Assembly: GCF_051014685.1 (NCBI RefSeq)
Contig: NW_027478781.1
Coordinates: 487,819-551,818, forward strand
DNA: 64,000 nucleotides
Direction: 5' to 3'
From: Ptiloglossa arizonensis
Lineage: Eukaryota; Arthropoda; Insecta; Hymenoptera; Colletidae
How positions within the stretch are numbered: position 1 is the first letter of the stretch; each line of letters starts with the position of its first letter. The position numbers and the translations under genes were made by a program. The notes below the pieces were generated by a model, which had not been told where the DNA came from, made no database searches, and saw only the letters and a program-made list of their open reading frames with translations. Shown here piece by piece: positions 38,066-48,191 of this stretch.

Positions 38066-41000
38066 TCTGAAATTAGAAACTCGCCCGATTACAACGGTAT
38101 GGCTACTTTTTCCCTAGGCCATTCTGGTTAAGCGTTTGGAGCAGCAGAAGTGCGAAAAATTTGTTGTCTTCTCAACCATTTCTTAGCATCAAACTCCCAT
38201 ATCTCGCGAACGGACAGACCAAACCAAAAATTCCTGCTGCGTCTGGAAGTAGAAACTCGCCCGATTACAACTGTATGGGTATTTTTATTCCCTAGGCCAT
38301 TCTGGATAAGCGTTTGGAGCAGCAGAAGTGCGAAAAATTTGTTGTCTTCTCAACCATTTCTTAGCTTCAAACTCCCATATCTCGCGAACGGATTGACCTA
38401 ACCCAAAAATTCCTATTGCATCTGAAAGTAGAAACTCGCCCGATTACAACGGAATGTGTATTTTTTCCCTAGGCCATTCTGGTTAAGCGTTTGGAGCAGC
38501 AGAATTGCGAAAAATTTTTTGCCTTCTCAACCATTTCTTGGCTTCAAACTCCCATATCTCGCGAACGGATTGACCTAACCCAAAAATTCCTATTGCATCT
38601 GAAAGTAGAAACGCGTCCGATTACAACGGTAAGGGTATTTTTTCCCTAGGCCATTCTGGTTAAGCGTTTGGAGCAGCAGAAGTACGAAAAATTTGTTATC
38701 TTCTCAACCATTTCTTAGCTTCAAAGTCCCATATCTCGCGAACGGATTGACCAAACCCAAAAATTCCTGCTGCGTCTGAAAGTAGAAACTCGCCCGATTA
38801 CAGATGTATGCGTATTTTCTCCCTAGGCCATTCTGGTTAAGCGCTGGAGCAGCAGAAGTGCGACAAATTTGTTGTCTTCTCAACCATTTCTTAGCTTCAA
38901 ACTCCCATATCTCGCGAGCGGATTGACCTAACCCAAAAATTCCTATTGCATCTGAAAGTAGAAACTCGCCCGATTTCAACGGTATGTGTATTTTTTCCCT
39001 AGGCCATTCTGGTTAAGCGTTTGGAGCAGCAGAATTGCAAAAAATTTTTTGCCTTCTCAACCATTTCTTGGCTTCAAACTCCCATATCTCGCGAACGGAT
39101 TGACCTAACCCAAAAATTCCTGTTGCGTCTGAAATTAGAAACTCGCCCGATTACAACGGTATGTGTATTTTTTCCCTAGGCCATTCTGGTTAAGCGTTTG
39201 GAGCAGCAGAAGTGCGAAAAATTAGTTGTCTTCTCAACCATTTCTTAGCTTCAAAGTCCCATATCTCGCGAACGGATTGACCAAACCCAAAAATTCCTGT
39301 TGCGTCTGAAATTAGAAACTCGCCCGATTACAACGGTATGTGTATTTTTTGCCTAGGCCATTCTGGTTAAGCGTTTGGAGCAGCAGAATTGCGAAAAATT
39401 TTGTGCCTTCTCTATCATTTCTTGGGTTCAAACTCCCATATCTCGCGAACGGATTGACCTAACCCAAAAATTCCTGTTGCGTGTGAAAGTAGAAACTCGC
39501 CCGATTACAACGGTATGTGTATTTTTTCCCCAGCCCATTCTTGTTAAGCGATTGGTGCAGCAGTAGTGCGAAAAATTTGTTGTCTTGTCAACCATTTCTT
39601 AGCTTCAAAGTCCCATATCTCGCGAACGGATTGACCTAACCCAAAAATTCCTATTGTAACTGAAAGTAGAAACTCGTCCGATTACAACGGTATGGGCTTT
39701 TTTTCCCTAGGCCATTCTGGTTAAGCGTTTGGAGCAGCAGAATTGCGAAAAATTTTTTGCCTTCTCAACCATTTCTTGGCTTCAAACTCCCATATCTCGC
39801 GAACGGATTCACCAAACCCAAAAATTCCTGCTGCGTCTGAAAGTAGAAACTCGCCCGATTACAACTGTATGCGTATTTTTTCCCTAGGCCATTCTGGTTA
39901 AGCGCTGGAGCAGCAGAAGTGCGACAAATTTGTTATCTTGTCAAACATTTCTTAGCTTCATACTCCCATATCTCGCGAGCGGACCGACCTAACCCAAAAA
40001 TTCCTATTACATCTGAAAGTAGAAACTCGCCCGATTACAACGGTATGTGTATTTTTTCCCCAGGCCATTCTGGTTAAGCGTTTGGAGCAGCAGAAGTGCG
40101 AAGAATTAGTTGTCTTCTCAAACATTTCTTAGCTTCAAACTCCCATATCTCGCGAACGGATTGACCAAACCCAAAAATTCCTGTTGCGTCTGAAATTAGA
40201 AACTCGCCCGATTACAACGGTATGTGTATTTTTTGCCTAGGCCATTCTGGTTAAGCGTTTGGAGCAGCAGAATTGCGAAAAATTTCTTGTCTTCTCAACC
40301 ATTTCTTAGCTGCAAACTCCCATATCTCACGAACGGATTGACCTAACCCAAAAATTCCTATTGCGTCTGAAAGTAAAAACTCGCCCGATTACAACGGTAT
40401 GTGTATTTTTTCCCCAGGCCATTCTGGTTAAGCGTTTGGAGCAGCAGAATTGCGAAAAATTTTTTGCCTTCTCAACCATTTCTTGGCTTCAAACTCCCAT
40501 ATCTCGCGAACGAATTGACCTAACCCAAAAATTCCTGTTGCGTCTGAAGTTAGAAACTCGCCCGATTACAACGGTATGGGTATTTTTTGCCTAGGCCATT
40601 CTGGTTAAGCGTTTGGATCTGCAGAAGTGCGAAGAATTAGTTGTCTTCTCAAACATTTCTTAGCTTCAAACTCCCATATCTCGCGAACGGATTGACCAAA
40701 CCCAAAAATTCCTGCTTCGTCTGAAAGTAGAAACTCGCCCGATTACAACTGTATGGGTATTTTTATTCCCTAGGCCATTCTGGTTAAGCGTTTGGAGCAG
40801 CAGAAGTGCGAAAAATTTGTTGTCTTCTCAACCATTTCTTAGCTTCAAACTCCCATATCTCGCGAACGGATTGACCAAACCGAAAAATTCCTGCTGCGTC
40901 TGAAAGTAGAAACTCGCCCGATTACAACTGTATGGGTATTTTTTCCCTAGGCCATTCTGGTTAAGCGTTTGGTGCAGCAGAAGTGCGAAAAATTTGTTGT

Positions 41001-42459
41001 CTTCTCAACCATTTCTTAGCTTCAAACTCCCATATCTCGCGAACGGATTGACCAAACCCGAAAATTCCTGCTGCGTCTGAAAGTAGAAACTCGCCCGATT
41101 ACAACTGTGTGCGTATTTTTTCCCTAGGCCATTCTGGTTAAGCGCTGGAGCAGCAGAAGTGCGACAAATTTGTTGTCTTGTCAACCATTTCTTAGCTTCA
41201 AACTCCCATATCTCGCGAGCGGATTGACCGAACCCAAAAATTCCTATTACATCTGAAAGTAGAAACTCGCCCGATCACAACGGTATGTGTATTTCTTCCC
41301 CAGGCTATTCTGGTTAAGCGTTTGGAGCAGCAGAAGTGCGACAAATTTGTTGTCTTCTCATCCATTTCTTAGCTTCAAACTCCCATATCTCGCGAGCGGA
41401 TTGACCTAACCCAAAAATTCCTATTGCATCTGAAAGTAGAATCTCGCCCGATTACAACGGTATGTGTATTTTTTCCCTAGCCCATTCTGGTTAAGCGATT
41501 GGAGCAGCAGTAGTGCGAAAAATTTGATGTCTTGTCAACCATTTCTTAGCTTCAAAGTCCCATATCTCGCGAAAGGATTGACCTAACCCAAAAATTCCTA
41601 TTGTAACTGAAAGTAGAAACTCGTCCGATTACAACGGTATTGGCATTTTTTCCCTAGGCCATTCTGGTTAAGCGTTTGGAGCAGCAGAATTGCGAAAAAT
41701 TTTTTGCTTTCTCAACCATTTCTTGGCTTCAAACTCTCATATCTCGCGAACGGATTAACCTAACCCAAAAATTCATGTTGCATCTGAAAGTAGAAACTCG
41801 CCCGATTACAGCGGTATGTGTATTTTTTCCCTAGGCCATTCTGGTTAAGCGTTTGGGGCAGCAGAAGTGCGAAAAATTTGTTGTCTTCTCAACCATTTCT
41901 TAGCTTCAAAGTCCCATATCTCGCGAACGGATTGACAAAACCCAAAAATTCCTGCTGCGTCTGAAAGTAGAAACTCGCCCGATTACAACTGTATGCGTAT
42001 TTTTTCCCTAGGCCATTCTGGTTAAGCGCTGGAGCAGCAGAAGTGCGACAAATTTGTTGTCTTGTCAACCATTTCTTAGCTTCAAACTCCCATATCTCGC
42101 GAGCGGATTGACCTAACCCAAAAATTCCTATTACATCTGAAAGTAGAAACTCGCCAGATTACAACGGTATATGTATTTTTTCCCTAGGCCATTCTGGTTA
42201 AGCGTTTGGAGCAGCAGAATTGCGAAGAATTAGTTGTCTTCTCAAACATTCCATAGCTTCAAACTCCCATATCTCGCGAACGGATTGACCAAACCCAAAA
42301 ATTCCTGCAGCGTCTGAAAGTAGAAACTCGCCCGATTACAACTGTATGGGTATTTTTATTCCCTAGGCCATTTTGGATAAGCGTTTGGAGCAGCAGAAGT
42401 GCGAAAAATTTGTTGTCTTCTCAACCATTTCTTAGCTTCAAACTCCCATATCTCGCGAA

Positions 42460-42813
42460 CGGATTGACCTAACCCAAAAATTCCTATTGCATCTGAAAGT
42501 AGAAACTCGCCCGATTACAACGGAATGTGTATTTTTTCCCTAGGCCATTCTGGTTAAGCGTTTGGAGCAGCAGAATTGCGAAAAATTTTTTGCCTTCTCA
42601 ACCATTTCTTGGCTTCAAACTCCCATATCTCGCGAACGGATTGACCTAACCCAAAAATTCCTATTGCATCTGAAAGTAGAAACGCGTCCGATTACAAGGG
42701 TATGGGTATTTTTTCCCTGGGCCATTCTGGTTAAGCGTTTGGAGCAGCAGAAGTGCGAAAAATTTGTTGTCTTCTCAACCATTTCTTAGCTTCAAAGTCC
42801 CATATCTCGCGAA
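42460..42813 (+). repeat. 2-unit gain (354 bp) in copy 2 of the giant duplication
   Basis: Copy 2 departs from copy 1 at about 42469 (GACCTAACCC in place of GACCAAACCC at 30965) and rejoins it near 42799 with the offset raised by 354 bp. The gained units include a B-like unit with ACGGAATGTG and a unit with AAACGCGTCCG, AAGGGTATGGG and CCCTGGGCC. Similar AAACGCGTCC units occur at about 38.6 and 52.95 kb, so the gain looks like transfer of a block from a relative in the array, not a simple local doubling. Confidence 0.72.
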
Positions 42814-42923
42814 CGGATTGACCAAACCCAAAAATTCCTGCTGCGTCTGAAAGTAGAAACTCGCCCGATTACTACTGTATGCGTATTTTTTCCCTAGGCC
42901 ATTCTGGTTAAGCGTTTGGAGCA

Positions 42924-43629
42924 GCAGAATTGCGAAAAATTTGTTGTCTTCTCAACCATTTCTTAGATTCAAAGTCCCATATCTCGCGAACGGATTGACC
43001 AAACCCAAAAATTCCTGCTGCGTCTGAAAGTAGAAACTCGCCCGATTACAGCTGTATGCGTATTTTTTCCCTAGGCCATTCTGGTTAAGCGCTGGAGCAG
43101 CAGAAGTGCGACAAATTTGTTGTCTTCTCAACCATTTCTTAGCTTCAAAGTCCCATATCTCGCGAACGGATTGACCAAACCCAAAAATTCCTGCAGCGTC
43201 TGAAAGTAGAAACTCGCCCGATTACAACTGTATGTGTATTTTTTCCCTAGGCCATTCTGGTTAAGCGTTTGGAGCAGCAGAACTGCGAAAAATTTGTTGT
43301 CTTCTCAACCATTTCTTAGATTCAAAGTCCCATATCTCGCGAACGGATTGACCAAACCCAAAAATTCCTGCTGCGTCTGAAAGTAGAAACTCGCCCGATT
43401 ACAGCTGTATGCGTATTTTTTCCCTAGGCCATTCTGGTTAAGCGCTGGAGCAGCAGAAGTGCGACAAATTTGTTGTCTTCTCAACCATTTCTTAGCTTCA
43501 AAGTCCCATATCTCGCGAACGGATTGACCAAACCCAAAAATTCCTGCAGCGTCTGAAAGTAGAAACTCGCCCGATTACAACTGTATGTGTATTTTTTCCC
43601 TAGGCCATTCTGGTTAAGCGTTTGGAGCA
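42924..43629 (+). repeat. 2-unit tandem duplication (353 bp) inside copy 2
   Basis: Two near-identical dimers of 353 bp (177 + 176) lie side by side, at about 42924-43276 and 43277-43629. Both hold CTTAGATTCAAAG, ACAGCTGTATGCG, a type C GCGCTGG unit and CCTGCAGCG. Copy 1 of the giant duplication has a single dimer at the equivalent place (about 31.07-31.42 kb), so this doubling happened after the giant duplication. Confidence 0.85.
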
Positions 43630-44565
43630 GCAGAACTGCGAAACATTTTTTGCTTTCTCAACCATTTCTTGGCTTCAAACTCTCATATCTCGCGAACGGA
43701 TTGACCTAACCCAAAAATTCCTGTTGCATCTGAAAGTAGAAACTCGCCCGATTACAGCGGTATGTGTATTTTTTCCCTAGGCCATTCTGGTTAAGCGTTT
43801 GGGGCAGCAGAAGTGCGAAAAATTTGTTGTCTTCTCAACCATTTCTTAGCTTCAAAGTCCCATATCTCGCGAACGGATGGACCAAACCCAAAAATTCCTG
43901 CTGCGTCTGAAAGTAGAAACTCGCCCGATTACAACTGTATGTGTATTTTTTCCCAAGGCCATTCTGGTTAAGCGTTTGGAGCAGCAGAAGTGCGAAGAAT
44001 TAGTTGCCTTCTCAAACATTTCTTAGCTTCAAACTCCCATATCTCGCGAACGGATTGACCAAACCCAAAAATTCCTGCTGCGTCTGAAAGTAGAAACTCG
44101 CCCCATTACAACTGTGTGGGTATTTTTATTCCCTAGGCCATTCTGGTTAAGCGTTTGGAGCAGCAGAAGTGCGAAAAATATTTTGTCTTCTCAACCATTT
44201 CTTAGCTTCAAAGTCCCATATCTCGCGAACGGATTGACCAAACCCAAAAATTCCTGCAGCGTCTGAAAGTAGAAACTCGCCCGATTACAACTGTATGTGT
44301 ATTTTTTCCCTAGGCCATTCTGGTTAAGCGTTTGGAGCAGCAGAATTGCGAAACATTTTTTGCTTTCTCAACCATTTCTTGGCTTCAAACTCTCATATCT
44401 CGCGAACGGATTGACCTAACCCAAAAATTCCTGTTGCATCTGAAAGTAGAAGCTCGCCCGATTACAGCGGTATGTGTGTTTTTTCCCTAGGCCATTCTGG
44501 TTAAGCGTTTGGGGCAGCAGAAGTGCGAAAAATTTGTTGTCTTCTCAACCATTTCTTAGCTTCAA

Positions 44566-45095
44566 AGTCCCATATCTCGCGAACGGATTGACCAAACCCA
44601 AAAATTCCTGCTGCGTCTGAAAGTAGAAGCTCGCCCGATTACAGCTGTATGCGTATTTTTTCCCTAGGCCATTCTGGTTAAGCGCTGGAGCAGCAGAAGT
44701 GCGACAAATTTGTTGTCTTGTCAACCATTTCTTAGCTTCAAACTCCCATATCTCGCGAGCGGATTGACCTAACCCAAAAATTCCTATTACATCTGAAAGT
44801 AGAAACTCGCCCGATTACAACGGTATGTGTGTTTCTTCCCCAGGCTATTCTGGTTAAGCGTTTGGAGCAGCAGAATTGCGAAAAATTTTTTGCCTTCTCA
44901 ACCATTCCTTGGCTTCAAACTCCCATATCTCGCGAACGGATTGACCTAACCCAAAAATTCCTGTTGCGTCTGAAATTAGAAACTCGCCCGATTACAACGG
45001 TATGTGTATTTTTCGCCTAGGCCATTCTGGTTAAGCGTTTGGAGCAGCAGAATTGCGAAGAATTAGTTGTCTTCTCAAACTTTTCTTAGCTTCAA
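44566..45095 (+). repeat. 3-unit gain (530 bp) in copy 2 of the giant duplication
   Basis: The offset to copy 1 rises from 12,211 bp (GAAGCTCG near 44452) to 12,741 bp (CAAGGGTATGG near 45172). The gained stretch has one type C unit plus two 177 bp units, giving 530 bp. Its units carry TCTGAAAGTAGAAGCTCG, GTGTGTTTCTTCCCC and CAACCATTCCTTGG, variants not found together at the equivalent point of copy 1 (about 32.36 kb). Exact boundaries are uncertain by up to one unit because flanking units are alike. Confidence 0.7.
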
Positions 45096-45760
45096 ACACC
45101 CATATCTCGCGAACGGATTGACCTAACCCAAAAATTCCTATTGCATCTGAAAGTAGAAACTCGTCCGATTACAAGGGTATGGGTATTTTTTCCCTAGGCC
45201 ATTCTGGTTAAGCGTTTGGAGCAGCAGAAGTGCGAAAAATTAGTTGTCTTCTCAACCATTTCTTAGCTTCAAAATCCCATATCTCGCGAACGGATTGACC
45301 AAACCCAAAAATTCCTGCAGCGTCTGAAAGTAGAAACACGCCCGATTACAACTGTATGTGTATTTTTTCCCTAGGCCATTCTGGTTAAGCGCTGGAGCAG
45401 CAGAAGTGCGAAAAATTTGTTGTCTTCTCAACCATTTCTTAGCTTCAAAATCCCATATCTCGCGAACGGATTGACCAAACCCAAAAATTCCTGCAGCGTC
45501 TGAAAGTAGAAACACGCCCGATTACAACTGTATGTGTATTTTTTCCCTAGGCCATTCTGGTTAAGCGCTGGAGCAGCAGAAGTGCGACAAATTTGTTGTC
45601 TTCTCAACCATTTCTTAGCTTCAAACTCCCATATCTCGCGAGCGGATTGACCTAACCCAAAAATTCCTATTGCATCTGAAAGTAGCATTTCGCCCGATTA
45701 CAACGGTATGTGTATTTTTTCCCTAGGCCATTCTGGTTAAGCGTTTGGAGCAGCAGAATT

Positions 45761-45776
45761 GCAAAAAATTTTTTGC
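45761..45776. other. Perfect 16-bp A6T6 palindrome (example 3)
   Basis: Duplicate of the palindrome at 33020-33035, inside copy 2 of the giant duplication. Its flanks are the same B-type unit with CTTGGCTTC and CCTGTTGCG. Both duplicates are unchanged, consistent with the high overall identity of the two copies. Confidence 0.9.
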
Positions 45777-48191
45777 CTTCTCAACCATTTCTTGGCTTCA
45801 AACTCCCATATCTCGCGAACGGATTGACCTAACCCAAAAATTCCTGTTGCGTCTGAAATTAGAAACTCGCCCGATTACAACGGTATATGTATTTTTTCCC
45901 TAGGCCATTCTGGTTAAGCGTTTGGAGCAGCAGAAGTTCGAAAAATTAGTTGTCTTCTCCACCATTTCTTAGCTTCAAAGTCCCATATCTCGCGAACGGA
46001 TTGACCTAACCCAAAAATTCCTGTTGCATCTGAAAGTAGAAACTCGCCCGATTACAGCGGTATGTGTATTTTTTCCCTAGGCCATTCTGGTTAAGCGTTT
46101 GGGGCAGCAGAAGTGCGAAAAATTTGTTGTCTTCTCAACCATTTCTTAGCTTCAAAGTCCCATATCTCGCGAACGGATTGACCAAACCAAAAAATTCCTG
46201 CTGCGTCTGAAAGTAGAAACTCGCCCGATTACAACTGTATGCGTATTTTTTCCCTAGGCCATTCTGGTTAAGCGCTGGAGCAGCAGAAGTGCGACAAATT
46301 TGTTGCCTTGTCAACCATTTCTTAGCTTCAAACTCCCATATCTCGCGAGCGGATTGACATAACCCAAAAATTCCTATTACATCTGAAAGTAGAAACTCGC
46401 CCGATTACAAAGGTATGTGTATTTCTTCCCCAGGCCATTCTGGTTAAGCGTTTGGAGCAGCAGAATTGCGAAAAATTTTTTGCCTTCTCAACCATTTCTT
46501 GGCTTCAAACTCCCATATCTCGCGAACGGATTGATCTAACCCAAAAATTCCTGTTGCGTCTGAAATTAGAAACTCGCCCGATTACATCGGTATGTGTATT
46601 TCTTCCCTAGGCCATTCTGGTTAAGCGTTTGGAGCAGCAGAAGTGCGAAGAATTAGTTGTCTTCTCAAACATTTCATAGCTTCAAACTCCCATATCTCGC
46701 GAACGGATTGACCAAACCCAAAAATTCCTGCAGCGTCTGAAAGTAGAAACTCGCCCGATTACAACTGTATGGGTATTTTTATTCCCTAGGCCATTCTGGT
46801 TAAGCGTTTGGAGCAGCAGGAGTGCGAAAAATTTGTTGTCTTCTCAACCATTTCTTAGATGCAAAGTCCCATATCTCGCGAACGGATTGACCAAACCCAA
46901 AAATTCCTGCAGCGTCTGAAAGTAGAAACTCGCCCGATTACAACTGTATGCGTATTTTTTCCCTAGGCCATTCTGGTTAAGCGTTTGGGGCAGCAGAATT
47001 GCGAAAAATTTGTAGTCTTCTCAACCATTTCTTAGCTTCAAACTCCCATATCTCGCGAACGGATTGACCTAACCCAAAAATTCCTATTGCATCTGAAAGT
47101 AGAAACTCGCCCGATTACAACGGTATGTGTATTTTTTCACTAGGCCATTCTGGTTAAGCGTTTGGTGCAGCAGAATTGCGAAAAATTTTTTGCCTTCTCA
47201 ACCATTTCTTGGGTTCAAACTCCCATATCTCGCGAACGGATTGACCTAACCCAAAAATTCCTATTGCGTCTGAAAGTAGAAACTCGCCCGATTACAGCGG
47301 TATGTGTATTTTTTCCCTAGGGCATTCTGGTTAAGCGTTTGGAGCAGCAGAAGTGCGAAAAATTTGTTGTCTTCTCAACCATTTCTTAGCTTCAAAGTCC
47401 CATATCTCGCGACCGGATTGACCAAACCCAAAAATTCCTGCTGCGTCTGAAAGTAGAAACTCGCCCGATTACAACTGTATGCGTATTTTTTCCCTAGGCC
47501 ATTCTGGTTAAGCGTTTGGAGCAGCAGAATTGCGAAAAATTTCTTGTCTTCTCAACCATTTCTTAGCTGCAAACTCCCATATCTCGCGAACGGAATGACC
47601 TAACCCAAAAATTCCTATTGCATCTGAAAGTAGAAACTCGCCCGATTACAACGGTATCTGTATTTTTTCCCTAGGCCATTCTGGTTAAGCGTTTGGGGCA
47701 GCAGAATTGCGAAAAATTTTTTGCCTTCTCAACCATTTCTAGGCTTCAAACTCCCATATCTCGCGAACGGATTGACATAACCCAAAAATTCCTGTTGCGT
47801 CTGAAATTAGAAACTCGTCCGAATACATCGTTATGTGTATTTTTTCCCTAGGCCATTCTGGTTAAGCGTTTGGAGCAGCAGAATTGCGAAAAATTTTTTG
47901 CTTTCTCAACCATTTCTTGGCTTCAAACTCTCATATCTCGCGAACGGATTGACATAACCCAAAAATTCCTATTGTAACTGAAAGTAGAAACTCGCCCGAT
48001 TACAACTGTATGTGTATTTTTTTCTAGGCTATTCTGGTTAAGCGTTTGGAGCAGCAGAAGTGCGAAGAATTAGTTGTCTTCTCAACCATTTCTTAGCTTC
48101 AAAGACCCATATCTCGCGAACGAATTGACCTAACCCAAAAATTCCTGTTGCGTCTGAAATTAGAAACTCGCCCGGTTACAACGGTATGGGT

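Larger units (their letters stand above)
35472..40284 (+). repeat. 15-unit higher-order repeat, 2,654 bp period
   Basis: About 35472-37630 matches 38126-40284 at an offset of 2,654 bp. Markers are TTAGCATCAAAC, GACCAAACCAAAAATTCC, GGATAAGCG, GTTATCTTC, ACAGATGTATGCG, TTGCAAAAAATTTTTTGCC, TTGTGCCTTCTCT and CCTATTGTAACTG. The repeat has more differences than the giant duplication (TCTACC/TCTATC, GAACGGATTG/GAACGGACAG, CTACTTCATC/CTATTGCATC), so it predates it. The same structure therefore reappears in copy 2 at about 49.8-54.6 kb, and related blocks recur at about 55.7-57.3 and 60.1-61.9 kb. Confidence 0.82.
29605..41108 (+). repeat. Giant tandem duplication, copy 1 (11,504 bp, 65 units)
   Basis: This segment is repeated directly downstream. 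The offset is 11,504 bp at its left part (TTTCTTCCCC at 29777 against 41281), then steps to 11,858, 12,211, 12,741 and finally 14,334 bp because copy 2 has gained units. Matching markers run throughout: CTTTGGATAAGCG, TTACTACTGTATGCG, AGAACTGCGAAACATT, AGAAGCTCG with GTGTGTTTTTT, TAGCATTTCG, TCTAGGCTATTC, TTAGCATCAAAC and GGATCTGCAG (40617 against 54951). Copy 1 starts where CTGTATGCG departs from CTGTGTGCG (29604 against 41108). Comparison turned up roughly ten substitutions over 11.5 kb, so identity is about 99.9%. Confidence 0.9.

Noticed and set aside
37605..38117. Plus-strand open frame of 170 codons and similar ones (51939-52451, 57538-57936, many of 63 codons)
   Set aside because: They are readings of the satellite itself. 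Their peptides repeat every 59 residues, start at an arbitrary ATG-like TTG/ATG context, end at unit variants and have no recognisable domain.
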